Assembly (NCBI GenBank): GCA_025200525.1
Contig: CM045763.1
Span: 155,254,246 to 155,318,245 of the forward strand
Origin: Camellia lanceoleosa
Taxonomy: Eukaryota; Streptophyta; Magnoliopsida; Ericales; Theaceae
Length of the DNA stretch: 64,000 bases
Direction: 5' to 3'
A program made the position numbers and the translations under genes. Below, one piece after another: positions 41,427-54,173 of the stretch; the first letter of the stretch is position 1; every line of letters starts with the position of its first letter. The notes beneath the pieces are model-generated. The model did no database searches, had not been told where the DNA came from, and saw only the letters and a list, made by a program, of their open reading frames with translations.

Positions 41427-42235
41427 GTTGGTTTATATGTTTATTTTCGGTCTAATCTTGTCCTTTTTATGGAAATAAAATCCTTATGACAATGGAAACT
41501 TGTACCGTAATTTATTCATTGTATTATAAAGTTTACGCATCAGTTTAGCAATGCTATGGATTCTTTTTGTTTGTTGAGCAGTAAGTAGATGATATGAAAT
41601 GGAAGTTTAGTCAAACCCATCCTACTAAATTAGAGATGTAAAAATGTAGTATTCTCATCCGTTCATTTACTTTACATTTATTGGGAATTACGATTGACAA
41701 AGAATACATTAATTGGAGGATTGATGAACATCAGTCACACTCAACCAAGGTTTGCCACTCTTTTCTATCATTCTTAATGTTAAATACAATTGGAAGCTAT
41801 GAAGCGTGGACACCTTGTAGAACGTGTCATGTTGATGTCCAACTTTGTGTTGAAGCATCCAAATTGTTAAACATGACCAAACCATGTGAACCATTCTAGA
41901 TTATAGCTGTAAAATAAGGGAGGAGCAGTAGTATACCTAACAAAACTATAACATTGTATTTTATTGAAGCTTAATCTTCCCCATCATGTGACTCTTTGTA
42001 TAATTTTTGAATAAGTCAACTGAGTATTTATAAAAGAAATTTTCATTTGGCCCCAGAAATTCTATATAATTTTACTGTAGTCCCTCTACCCCCTTCTTTG
42101 TACATGCCACATAAATTGCCGGTTGATTCTTGGTGTTCAATCTTTCTTTCTATTTGATTTTCTATGTTAATTTTTTTATTTTATTTTTTTCCTTTTGTAG
42201 CTGGACAAAATGCACAACATTCAGATTAATTCTAG
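41427..42235. other. CACTA 2 interior, two exon-like blocks
   Basis: Two plus-strand blocks look exon-like by composition: 41690-41748 (INWRIDEHQSHSTK then GTTTGC) and 42201-42257 (after TTTTGTAG, reading LDKMHNIQINSSCVVQLET, before GTGAGT). The second has good splice signals. Neither is recognised. Confidence 0.35.
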
Positions 42236-42257
42236 TTGTGTGGTTCAGCTGGAAACT

Positions 42258-44272
42258 GTGAGTGGTGCATCCCCCTATCCCAAAGGAGCGTCTTTGGCTA
42301 TCAAATGGGAATGTATTCAACTTTGCTAAAAAAAAGACATGTATCATACGTCCACTTATGATTTTTTTAATCTTTGATAATGATAAATAAAATTTTCTTT
42401 GTTGCTCAAAAAAAAAAAAAAAATATATATATATTTGTGATATTTGTTAAAAAAAAAAGAAATTTGAGAGAGTTTGTTGCTCAGATCATCTACCTCTCTA
42501 TGCAGCCTCTGGATGTAACTACATGTTTCTTTCAGAATCATTGATGTCGGTACCTACACAAAATCACAAATATTATGAGTTTATGTTCTTATCTCAGGAT
42601 ATTTATGATTGTATCCCATTTGATCACATTCTCTCTACAAAAAAAAAAAAAAATTTCTTTGAACTTATACGAAGTGTTTTTCACTAGACTATAGCCTCTG
42701 CTTTTCTCGAGATCATTTTGAATTTTCAAGTTATTTTTCTATCAATGCTTCCAACTTAATATTTCCCCTAACCAGCCACGTGTCAGGGTTTAGATTATGT
42801 TTTTTAATGTGTCTAATATCGATGTTTACTTACAACCAGAAAGATACCTTTTTTGGCCCCTGTTTTGTCCATTTTATTGCCTCCCTTGTTTGTTTAGGAA
42901 AATAATTTAAGTTCGCAATTTCCGTTAGTATTTTAAGAAATTGATGTTTTTAGGCTGCAGTTTGTCTACCAAAGTGTTATATGAAATATGGTTCATAAAT
43001 GCATGTCTTGCCCTTATATATTGATTTTGGACTACTTCCATATTGAAAATCAAAAAATAAGTCATTGCTCACTAGTCGAACCTAGTCATCTTCATAATTC
43101 CTATATTGATTTTGGTGTACTTTTTGCTCACTAGTTGAACCTAGTCATTGCTCACTAGTTGAACCTATTCATTGCTCACTAGTTGAACCTATTCATCTTC
43201 ATAATTCCTATAATTCCTATATTCTGTTTTAAAATTTTATCAAGTTCTTGCACCAAGGACTCTGTAATTGGCCACAAGTTAGTTTCTCATATGTAGAACA
43301 GTTCCTGGTCTCAAAGGCAATATGAATATATATATATATATGTATGTATGTATTTTATCCACATGCAAAGAGAAAGTTGCATACATATGACCCTCCCTAG
43401 ACCCCCGTAAAGGTGTGAGCCTCCTATCCCTTTTATACACGAAGACTAGTTAATGCTAACTATTTTTTAGCATGCAATGTTAAAAATCTTGGATCACATT
43501 CGCCGTTCTTTTCTAAATTCATCCAGTTGATCTTTGACCTGGTCGACTAGCTTTGTTATTATGTATATTTTGTGAATGTTGCAGATGGTATAGATAGTTT
43601 GAGATATGCTGAGTAATTCCTTTCTATGTTTTCCTCTTACAATATAAACAAGTGGGTAGACTTCTTTAAACAGACAACACATTTTTGTTTAGAATATAAT
43701 CTATGTTAGTACTAAGTGAATCCTCTTTCTTTGTTTATCTTAATATTGAGTTGTGTCCAATTTCCTTGGAAATTTCAATATATACTTTGATATGAGATGC
43801 ATTTTCAAATTTCTTGCCATCTATAAGGTTTCAAATTTTCTTTTTCAGCCTTCTAAATGGATCTACTCCAGTTGATGTTTATATTTAAAACAAACTAGAA
43901 AGCATAGCAAGAAGTAGAGCAAACACAATATTGTTTAAGATATGCGAGAGTCCTACTTATCAAAAAATAGACCCATGAGCTGTGTAAGATTAGATATTTA
44001 CTCTCATTCAAATGACAGTACATAATTACATTTGAAATATGGAAAACCAAAGACCAAAAAAAAAAAAAAAAAAAACTGATTCTTTTAACTTATAATCTGT
44101 ACAGTAATTTCTAGACATTTTCTTGAGTATTGTTTGAATTATTGTTTGTTCATTGGATTGGTTAGAACAGTGGAAGCATGAAAAACACAGGACATAGGTT
44201 CTGTTCTCTTAATTTCTTTTGTTAGTTATAATTTTCATTTTTTCATTGCGTCTAGTTTAACCATAGGTTATT

Positions 44273-44324
<52 letters not shown>

Positions 44325-44744
44325 CCTATATGTTGTGAAATTCTGTGTTTGGAGTCTTTGGACATTCCTTGTTGTACTAGTTTCTTTAAAAACTTTGAAC
44401 TCATTGTTGTCAGCTATTATTCTCCTATTTATTTTATTTATTTTTTTCACTATTATGTTATCAACTTATCAGTAGTAATCAGTTCACAATATCATTTTGT
44501 GAAATTCATCTGAATGACTAATAATGTCTATAACCATTTAAGTGATTATAGATATAGCTATGGAAGACATGTTTTGATTACTTGAATAATTGTCTTCGGG
44601 CTTCATGCACAAGTACAATTCTATGATATTATAATACTTTGATACTATGAGATTGTATATCACTACACATAGTAGGGTGTCTGAGATCTTTTTAATGTTA
44701 AGAAAAGAAAAATCTCCTATGTAACTTCTTGTTTCTGTTTGCAG
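42258..44744. other. CACTA 2 interior, AT-rich with simple repeats
   Basis: Holds A-runs (42408-42422, 42638-42652, 44057-44075), a (TA)n/(TG)n patch (43326-43350), a ~27-bp mini-repeat GCTCACTAGTTGAACCTA.TCATT (43065-43200, four copies) and a 23-unit CT microsatellite (44275-44321). No gene recognised. Confidence 0.55.
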
Positions 44745-44996
44745 TGTATCAGAAGCACCACCCTCCGGCTCTATCTGATGCTGTCTGGAGATTAGAAAAG
44801 ATTGGTAAAGATGGTGCTTTCCATAAGCGTTTGACAGCAGACAACATTAAAACTGTGAAGGATTTTGTGACTCTACTCAATATATCATCTCTGGATGACA
44901 GCTTGGCATTCGGTTCTGTTGGTCTCTTGGAGCAGATAAATGTCACAAGGGATGCTAGTGATATCTTCTTCCTCTTACTCATTTTTTGTTGATATC
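44745..44996 (+). pseudogene. Captured CBP60-type calmodulin-binding protein exon
   Basis: After acceptor TTTGCAG the frame reads [20 protein letters not shown] then [27 protein letters not shown]. The [26 protein letters not shown] and I.TVKDFL.LL segments are diagnostic for the plant CBP60 family of immune-related transcription regulators. After LLNI the sequence leaves the family ([19 protein letters not shown]), perhaps a junction with another captured piece. TAAs follow near 45000. No DNA-binding domain is complete here. Confidence 0.82.
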
Positions 44997-45282
44997 TTCT
45001 TCCTCTTACTCAGTTTTTGTTTTACAGAAAGTAATTGACAAGTTTATTTCTGACTGATTGTTTCAATTTGAAATTTGTTCAAAAATATTTTCTCAACATT
45101 TGTCTCTATAATTGTATAGGGCACATGAATTGGGACTTGTATAGCTTTAAGCATGAGTATTAAATGCAAATTATGCAATGCTTTTGTGTTGTAATTGTAA
45201 TCCCCACCCGATCAATTTGTTAACAGTGTTGATATCGGTTTATTTATTTGTTTTTGTTTTTGTTTTTATTTTTATTTTTATT

Positions 45283-45540
45283 TTTTGCGACGGCAACAAG
45301 ATGGTCGCCAAAGATTATATTAGTGTTTTTCTTTGTTTTTTGCGACGGCAAAATAGCGGTCGCCATAAGTAGTTTAGGTGGTCACAAATAATTTGCGACC
45401 GTTGTTTTGCCATCGCAAAAAGTATTTGCCACCCCCATATTCACGACCCCCATTTGCCGTCGCATGGGCCGTCGCAAAAAGTCTTTTGCGACTGTTTTTT
45501 ATTATTTGCGACGGTTTATAGCGGTCGCAATAAGTGTTTT
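45283..45540. repeat. Right subterminal repeats of CACTA 2
   Basis: TTTTTTGCGACGGC, GGTCGCCA, TTTGCGACCG, CCGTCGCAAAAAG and similar words in both orientations, about ten in 250 bp. Confidence 0.8.
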
Positions 45541-45551
45541 TTTTAGTAGTG

Positions 45552-48500
45552 CTATGACTTATGCTAAAGACCACGTGTCCATCATCATGAAAGTTGCCTC
45601 GGCTCGGGAACTTAGGTACAAGAGGGGAAGGTCATGAATTGAGCACCCTCGCTCGCCCGATCAAAGATTGGCCTCTACTAATCATGATATGAATTTTTAT
45701 AAACATTACGTGCTCTAATTCCGGTTATTAAGCTAGCTTTACTATGTGATGTGCACATGTAAGTATAGACTAATTTGCTCAATTTGGAACAATTTAAGTC
45801 GTGTTTGTTTGCGAAAATGGTTTGAATTTGCCACCTCAAGTGGGCTTAAAGTTTGTGGATTTGCCACCCAATATAGTGGGCTTAAAACATGATTTGCCAC
45901 TCAACAAAGTGGGCTTAAAATGCACATTTGTTGAATCGTTCCAATTCAAACAACAAGCCTTCATCCACAAGCAATCATGTAGTTTAGCATTTAAGCATAT
46001 AGCCTCATGGCAAGCATGTTAATCATGGCAACATTCACACTTATGCAAGTATGTTAAAGCGTAAAACTCACCTAGTACTCCAAGCTAGGAAAACATGAGT
46101 TAGAAAAATATGATTGCTAACTATACAAAATGCCAAATGCAACGCATGCAATATGCGATTAATAGGCTCGGCTACTAATGTGACATATGGAGCAATTTGA
46201 TAACATGCGACTAAACGCGTATTAAAAGAATTATTTGAAATTGCAATGCAGTTTGAATGATGTGTCGAGCCTCGGTGCATGCAATACGAATGAATGGATG
46301 CAAGCATAAGGTATTCTAATTTGAAATATGATGTCCCTAATCTAACCATCGAAAGCGATAAAAGGGAGAAAGACATGGGGTTGGAAGACATACACACACG
46401 CGCACACACACTTATTACAACATTACGCCTTCGTGAAAAAGGGTCCGAATGAATATAAGCTAACTAACTAACTAGGCTAATTAAGCTAATTATTACAACA
46501 CTTAAAAGGATTAACTAACTATTCTAAGATAATTAAGTAAAACAAATAAATAATTAACTATCTAAGTTAATTAAATATTACAAAGCAAACTAATTACCTA
46601 AATACTTAACTAATTAATTGCAAAGAAACTAAGCTAATTAATTACAACATGATCCAATTAACTAATCTACTTGAATAATTACATCATTTGCAAGCATTAG
46701 CAACAACTAATTAACTAATCAAATTAACTAAAAGACCACGGGAAACGAGAGATGCATGCATGCTCAATTTTTCACCTGAAAGGCCACTGTTTTCCTGCTG
46801 CAAGCCTTTGTTGCACAAAAGCACTTACGCTTTCTCCTTCTCTAGATCAACTTAGTTTTGTCCCAAGAGCACACTATTGAATTTGCATTGGTGGCTGACA
46901 GTGGGGCCGATCGACCACTGCTGATGGTCGGTCGGCCAACAATGGTGGCCGGTCAGCTACTGGTGGTGGCCGCCGGTCGGCTACTACTGGCTTGGACTTC
47001 CTTGCTGCAATAGAGAGCCAACAGAGCAAAACCATGTGCTTTTTTGAAGGTTTGTTTGTGTTGTTACCCTCCTTATCATCAAACAAGTTCAAATGAGTGA
47101 TACTCTTGGCTCTAAAACCATCAACCAAGCAATTTCATTGCATGATGGCCAAAGAACCAAGTTTGTACAAATTTAATGAATACAAGACAAGACTCAAATG
47201 ACCATCACCCTATCATGCATGATCAAGGGCAATGGAGACCTAGGAAAATGGCACATTTCATCACTTTTGAGTATGAAATGTTCCATTTTCCTTCTGTTCA
47301 AACTAACGCCCGATTTGAACATGCAATGCAACACAAAGAAGTGCTTATCTTACCACTTTTACTTGCCAATTTTATTTACACATTTTAATTACCAAATCAT
47401 TCTTTAATCAATTAGTCCATTGGTAAGTGTCTTCTAAGATGAAAGAAGTGTCAACCAAGGGGTAATGTAAGGCAAGTGAGAGATCATGTCGTTGGTAATG
47501 AACCCTCAAAGAGGATTAAACCATTGAGCATAACCTTAATCTCAAGCTTAAAGGATCCCAAGCTTGAAACAACCCTCAAAAGAAAATGAAAGAGTGAAGC
47601 AAAGAGGGAGGTTGCAGAGATTATAGTGCTGCAATGGAATGAAAAACAACACTTAAAGATGCTATCAACTCAAATAAGTGATGTCTAAGACCTAAAACAC
47701 CAAGCTTATGAGGACAATTACATTACAAGCATGCAAAACAAGACTCAAATGCAACTAACAACTAAGAATAGTCCTAAAATAGGTCTAAAATAGTCCTAAA
47801 ACATACTGGAATTGAGCTAACAAAAGCTAGAATAATAGGCTAAAACATAGAGCATGCTAGGCTAGTAAACAAAACACAAGGAGGGGAGGCTAACCCCTCT
47901 AATTTTGGACTTCAAAGAGTGTTTTTAGCCACTGAAATAACTCTAAAATTCAGTGTTTAAAAGCTCAAAAACAAATAGTAAAAGGGTGGGAGACACAAGG
48001 GCAAAGGCCTTCAAAACAAGGTACAAAGCAGGGTGAACCACCCCTCAACCTTTAATGGCCTTAAAACCCAAGTTTCGTCCCAAAAATGCAAAGTTTTTAT
48101 AGTCCAAAAACAGCCCAAAAATAGTACAAAGATGTGCTGAAATGAAAGCTAAAACATGGAATAATTTAACTAATAGACAAGCCAAAGGAGGGGTGGCTAA
48201 CCCCTCCATTTTTGGGACTTGAAAACCATTTTTTTAACCTCTGGAAACCCCTGAAAATCAGTGGTGAAAAGCTGAAAAAAAGTTGATGAAAGAATGGGAA
48301 ACACAAGTGAAAAGGCTTAGAGAACAAGGTTCAAACAAGGGTGATTAACCCCTCTACCTTTGATAGCCTTAAGCCACAAGCTTCATCCCATAAAAACATG
48401 TTTTAAAGAGCTTAAAAATAGTAAAAAAACATGGAAAACAAGTGTCGTAGACATGGTGCAAAAGCAAGAGAAGTATACCACTTGGAGAGGAATGAACCGT

Positions 48501-49686
48501 TAAGTCATAACCAACCAATTTCACACTCTCAAGTGCTTCAAGAGCTCAAATCCAAGCTCAAATCACCTCAGCAAGAAGCTCTCTAGGTTTGGTTTGGTGT
48601 GTTTGGGCATAGGCTATGCAAGTTGTAAAAGGGAGAGAGAATTATAGAGAGAGAGGATTGTAGAGAGAGGATATTTTTCACAATATTTCTTCACTCCTAA
48701 TTTTTTCTAACCTTGAAAGATCAGAGGGAGGTCCTCTATATATAGAAAATATGAGCCTTGGGTCGAAAATATCTGAATTAGGATAGCTGGAGCATTTGGA
48801 GGATTGCTGGCCAAAATATCTAGGCTTTACACCAGTGGCCGACTGGCCAAAAGTGGCGGCTGACTGTCCACCAGTGGTGGCCGGTCGTCCACAGATGGTA
48901 ATTGTCGACCACCTGTCAGCTATAGAAAAAATCTACTTCTAGGCCTGACTTCAAATAGGCATATCTCTCTCATCCATACTCCTTTGTAGGACATTCTTGA
49001 GTCTAAATTGAAGCCTCGAAAGTCTAGTTTCCAATGGTGGTAGCCTCACACTTAAATTCTTAGTGTTCTAAGAGATATTCCTATTTTACTGAAGGTTACT
49101 CAGTTTTGGCGTAACCAGATTGATGCCTAACTTCAACTAGGCATATCTCTCTCATCCGGACTCGGCTTTAAGAGATTCTTCAGTGTAAAATGAAGCCCCA
49201 TAAGTCCACTTTCCAATTGTGGTGGCCTCACAACTTAAGTCCAAGTGTACAAGAGGATAGACTTGATTTAGTGAAGGCTGTTCGGTTCCCTCTTAACGGT
49301 TTATGCCCAACTTCTTCCCCAACTAGGTTTCTTCCCTCTCCTCCAATTTTCTTCAACTCCAAACCTCTAAATAAGATGTTTTAAAAGATTTTTGAAAGAG
49401 TTCTCATATCTTCCATTTATTTCCACTTTGTCCTTGCTCGGTTTATTAAAAAGTGCAACATTTAATGAAATGCGAGCCTCGGAACATCGTAGAAACTTTT
49501 CAAAAATATTTTGAAAGAGAGGGTTCTGAGGTCTAAAAAAGGTTTTGGTCCAAAATGGGTGTAAGGTTGGGATTTAAAGCTCTTCTTACTGAAGAAATCG
49601 AACATTTGCATAACATAACTCTCATCATCGAGTGATCAATCAGTGGTGCCCAAGTCCTAAGGGCGATAAAAAATGGGGTGTCTACA
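45552..49686 (-). mobile_element. Ogre-type LTR copy 3, minus strand, main part
   Basis: Continues 39612-39849 and runs to TGGGGTGTCTACA (the reversed TGTAGACACCCC). It contains, reversed, all landmarks of copies 1, 2 and 4: the GTCCATCATC..GCC block, TAATTAG block (46450-46720), the GGCCGG-rich patches (46895-46990, 48830-48920), and leader-like AGAGAGAG at 48634-48675. With the first part it makes an LTR of about 4.37 kb, the most complete plus-CACTA copy. The (CA) run at 46392-46411 is local. Confidence 0.85.
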
Positions 49687-50673
49687 GTTGCCGCTCTTTG
49701 ACAGAACTCGAAGTCACGAAATGACGTGAGTGAATGTCAAAGCCCAAAGACGACCCATTTTGACAAGGTCGTAAGACTTGGGCAAATAAACAAAATGCAG
49801 ATGCAATTGGTTGAACCCGAAGGTTGCCTACGTATCCTTTTGCAAGGAATCAAACTAGCGTAGTTTAGGGGTAGAATGCAAAAATGATACACAATTGCAA
49901 TGAAACAATGCAACAATATTCAATGTAACAAAATAATCAAACCACAAGCCGTGCAAAACACACACAAATACCACAAAGGGATAAAGATGCAAATCAAACT
50001 ACGTTTACCACAGAAAAGGAGTGGGCTTAGCCAAACGACGCCTAACATAGGCTACGTACCTACATTCTCATTACTGGCCTCAGTGTAGCATGGACACTTA
50101 CATATAACAGAACCGTGTTTCAATGTGCAAGGGTGCGAGCACATGCAAAACTATGTGTTTTGTAGAAAGAGAAAGAGTACAAGTAATTGGGTGGGATGAT
50201 ATAAGTGAGGAGTGATCTACTCGAGAAAGATGATGATCCTAAATGCTGAATGCAACAAAACAAAGTACAATGCAATGGATGCAGTGAATAAGGCATAGGC
50301 CGAATCACATCTTACCTAGAAAAGGTATGGACACAAAACAAACCACGTCTAACACAGTAAAGGTGTCGAAACCCTCAGACCGCAATTCTTACAAAACAGA
50401 CGCGTACACATACAGAGCTATGTTTTAACCTGAAAAGTATGGGCACATGCCAAACTAAGCTTAACATGGAAAGGATGCATGTGATAAAGTGGTATGATGC
50501 CGTAGATGCATGCGATAGATGCTATATGCAATGTAATAGACGTAATAGATGATATATAGATGATGCAGCTAAGAAGTGGAAGTACCTTATAGGGGCAAAT
50601 GGCGATGACTCACCTTATGTTGTTGTGGATCTTTCTCTTCTTCTTGATTTAACTTCCAAACCACAGGTATTAC
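49687..50673 (-). mobile_element. Reversed 3' internal region of an Ogre-type element
   Basis: Reverse counterpart of 35336-35852: polypurine tract complement GTTGCCGCTCTTTG, TGACGTGAGTGAATGTCAAAGCC, GGTTGCCTACGTATCC. Further on there are loosely repeated units with CAAAC.ACG.(C/T)TAACA.AG.AAAGG (about 50000, 50340 and 50450). No coding content. It is interrupted by the solo LTR and continues at 53102. Confidence 0.65.
50669..50673. repeat. Target-site duplication ATTAC
   Basis: ATTAC at 50669-50673 and at 53102-53106, exactly flanking the solo LTR. Confidence 0.9.
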
Positions 50674-53101
50674 TGTAACAACCCTCACTTTGATTTAGTC
50701 ATACTTGCATACTTCATGTGTGATTTTGTCTTGTTACGTGGTGCCTGTAAATTTTGTCTTGTCTTGTTTTGTTTAAGTATTGCTTGCATGATTTTGTTCC
50801 TTGCTTGGTGTAGCCGAGGCCATCTTGAACCTAGTTCTCCGCTGAACCTTTGTACTTAGAACCATTTCGGAACCACTTGGTTGACTTCCATCTTCACCCC
50901 GACATGTTAGCCGAGATGTCGCTATCTAGGCTGAGGTGTTTTGCATATAGTGATCTTCGTTCCTGGGCAGGTATGGCCTAGACCAAGGTGTGGCACATCC
51001 AGGCCAAGGTGTGGCACAGCTTAGTCAAGTGTCGTCCTCCCTAGCCGATGTCTTTGTTACCCTGTTGCCGAAGATTTGAGTTTAGCCGATATCACTACTT
51101 GCCGATGTGTCTTGCCATCTAGCTTGTTGAATACGCTTTGTCAGAGACTTGTCTTATCAATCAGTCACCCTTTTGAGTTGAACCAACCCGGTCAGGCCAC
51201 GTGTCCGAACTGAATGTTAAGACAGCCAGCAGACCTAGAAACAAATCATTTTGTCTCAAATCTTTGCCTTTAGAGAGAGAAGCTCTAGAGGAAGAAGGTA
51301 GAATTCTAAAGAGAGAAGTTGATGTTCGAGCTTGATCTTTGGAGTTTGAACCGTTAGATTCGAGTTTTAAGGTCTGAATCTTAATCTACTCTGGTTATTC
51401 TTATCGATTATCAAGCTGCATTGCATGATCGAATTTGTTTTGCATACCATGCATTGATTTGAAGTTGGTTTTGGAAGAGGAAATAATGTTCATGTGTTCT
51501 TGAAGAAAAGTCTTGTTTTGATCCGGAAGTTTATGTCAAAAACCATGTTTTGTTTTTGTTTTCATACGATTTCCTTGTGTGGGTACCCAGGTCCATGTTT
51601 TTGAACTCTTAGCAAGGAATCTCAGATTTTTCTTTGTATAAACAAGTTGTGATCTAAGCAATGCATGTTCTTGATGTTCTTGATTCTTCATGTTCTTCAA
51701 AGGGAAACTTAGGCTTTCTTGACTTCGCTTTTGAAAGTGGCCATCGGGACCACACCTCGGCAAGGAGGTGCGGGACCTCGGGGTTTTCATGAGATGAAAA
51801 ATAGTGTTTTAACTCCCAGCAAGTTCTGCTTTGTTATTGGCATAGATTTGGTGTGAATGCTGAAATCATTTGCATACATGTGAAGCTCGTTTTGAGAATG
51901 TATTTGCCATGTGATTGTAGGTCCTTGATCCTTGCTTTGAGCCTACACCCGAGAAGATCTATGTGAGTGATATTTTTAATAAAGCTATGTTATAAAATTT
52001 TGATAAACCTTGCTTTGCTTCGTTTTGATGAAAGTATTTGATAAGCATGAATGATTAGCCTTATTTTGACGTATCGAGTGTAAGCTTGTTTTGATGTCAT
52101 CTTTGGAAAGTCCCTTGTGCTGGAGGACTCTAAACTTTCACAGCATTAAGTAATAAAAAGTCCCTTGTACTGGAGGACTCTAAACTTGTGTAGTACTCTT
52201 GTGTTAAAAGGATACGGTCCTTTCTTGGAAAGACTATCGTGTTAAAGCAGGCTACGGGCCTAAGTAACACAAGACTATCATGTTAAAGCGGGCTACGGGC
52301 CTAAGTAACACAAGTCCCTCATGCTGGAGGACTCTAAACTTTCGCAGCACCTTTGACTAATCGATTACGGATCGTGCAGTCCCTTGTTTTGCCACCGACG
52401 GTTTACCGCGTGGATTTGTTTGTTCGGAAAGCTATTGATTTGTGTTTTGCTGATGCCGGTAAGCATCCCTTGGGGCTCGTAAGACTTGTTAGATGAATAT
52501 GGTTCATCCCCTGAATTGTAAAGTTCTGATGTGTTTTGCTTTGAAAGAATCTCGGCTAATATTTGTATAGTTTTGGATATGTTTTGTCCTAGAGAGACTT
52601 CGACTATTATTCATGCAAAACCTTTATTACTTGTACCATTCACTGAGTATCCAAGCTCACCCTCTCTATGTATATGTAGGTGATGAGTAGGACGGCGGCG
52701 ACGCCTAGATATGTTTTGCAAGCTTGGTTTGGATTTTTGTCATGTCGGCTTGACTTATGTTTATGTCGGCAAGAATGTCGGTTTACGGCAAATCTTGAAA
52801 ATCATGCTTCTTTGCTTGTACTCGTTATATTTCGTGTATGTCGACTTGAGAAGCCTTTTGATCAAGATGTATCATGTATTTTTTTTATCTGTAACCGAAT
52901 GTAGAACCGTATTATGTATGCCATATCATTTGATCTGTGCACGGCTCTTATGGACCACTTGTACCTTAGGTTATTGCTTCCGCGTTTGTAAGCCCCTATG
53001 TGTACTCGGTTGTGTGTGAATCTTTGAAAGAGGCCTTGGGTAATCTCGGATTGCTGGCCATCATGGCACCATCCTACTAGGGGCGGGTTGGGGTCGTGAC
53101 A
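50674..53101 (+). mobile_element. Solo LTR, 2428 bp
   Basis: Begins TGTAACAACCCTCAC and ends GGGTCGTGACA, with perfect ATTAC duplications and no internal element sequence, so it is a solo LTR left by recombination between two LTRs. The ends resemble those of LTR-Q. Long LTRs with TGTAACA..GTGACA ends are common in plant Ty3/gypsy elements; a chromovirus origin is only a guess. Inside, AGTCCCTTGT.CTGGAGGACTC repeats three times (52107, 52158, 52313) and a ~45-bp unit with GTTAAAGC.GGCTACGGGCC twice (52232, 52276). Confidence 0.88.
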
Positions 53102-53106
53102 ATTAC

Positions 53107-53459
53107 TTTTCTCTCTAGCCATGTTTGCAACTTTCCCTATTCTCCAACAAGGTGACAGACTACGTTAGTTCAGTATCTAGAATTAAGGCACATACAAGCT
53201 ACCTCAACCTATAGGGCTGTCATATAGATTTCAAGTCGAGGACACACCCCTAGGTATTTAAACCAGACTTTAGTTTCAAAAATTCCGAACATTTGCGTTC
53301 TAGGCCTCAGCCATTTGAACTCTAGTTTCTACCATCTCAGTTGATCTCCTAGAATCGATCAAAACACAATGTGGTTATACTGCACCACCGTAAGTCGTTT
53401 GGGCATGACAAACACCAAAGGAATTGCACCTTTAGCGGATTTAAGGTCTCTGCACGAAT
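53107..53459. other. Internal-region remainder
   Basis: Continues the reversed internal sequence after the solo LTR, up to the GTGCA minisatellite. No gene recognised; the minus-strand frames that start here owe their length to the minisatellite. Confidence 0.5.
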
Positions 53460-54173
53460 GAGTGCACAAGGCAATGTGATATGGGGGGAATGCACAAGAT
53501 AGCGCAATGCAGGTGCACAAGACAGTGCAAATGATACAAAAATACAAGGTGCACAAAACAGTGCGAGTGAGGGTGAATGAATGCACAAAATAGTGCTATA
53601 CAAACTGCAATGCACAAAATAGTGCGACGTAAGATGAAATGCACAAGACAGTACGATGCAATGCACAAAATAGTGCGATGTAAGATGAAATGCACAAGAT
53701 AGTACGATGCAATGCACAAAGTAGTGCGATGTAAGATGAAATGCACAAGATGGTGCGATGTAACGCGAAAAGCACAAGATAGTGCGATGTAGGGTGAAAT
53801 GCACAAGACAGTGCAATGCAATGCACAAAATAGTGCAATACAAGTTTGAAATATGAAATGAATGCAGAAAATAGTGCTTGGGTGCACAAAATAGTGCGAT
53901 ACAAAGGGAATGCACAAAATAGTGCTATATGAGTGCACAAAATAGCGCGATGCAAGGTGAAATGCACAAGACGGTGCGATACAATGCGAAATGCACAAAA
54001 TAGTGCAATACAGGTGCACAAGATAGTGTGATGTAAGTTGAAATGCACAAAATAGTGCTAGTGAGGTGAAAATGCACAAGATAGTGCTATACAAGCTAGA
54101 ATACACAAATTAATGCACGAAATAAATGCGAATGCACAAGACAGTGCGAATGAGGTGCACAAAACAATGCGAT
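53460..54173. repeat. GTGCACAA..TAGTGCGAT minisatellite
   Basis: Around 28 units of ATGCACAAAATAGTGCGATG with alternating lengths of about 22 and 28 bp (the longer ones end TAAGATGA). Units at 53590-53800 are the most regular. Three minus-strand frames up to 221 codons (ILCIALHCLVHF type) read through it and are artefacts. The LTR at 54174 begins immediately after a unit. Confidence 0.9.

Larger units (their letters stand above)
39850..45551 (+). mobile_element. CACTA transposon 2 with captured host exons
   Basis: Ends are CACTACTAGAAA and TTTTTTTTAGTAGTG, with duplication CTA. Subterminal repeats of TTTGCGACGGC words lie at 39868-39915 and densely at 45283-45540. No transposase domain was seen. 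The interior carries plus-strand exons, with splice sites, of a MAPKKK, lumazine synthase and a CBP60-type protein, plus exon-like pieces I cannot name. It is 5.7 kb, smaller than CACTA 1 and different in end sequence, so it is an independent element and not a copy. Confidence 0.9.

Noticed and set aside
44268..44513. ORFs containing ERERER or LSLSLS runs
   Set aside because: Products of the CT/GA microsatellite, as are those at 20635-20916 and 31722-31967.
53349..54106. Minus-strand frames of 150-221 codons (ILCIALHCLVHF pattern)
   Set aside because: They read the GTGCA minisatellite; all three frames are open because the unit lacks stops.
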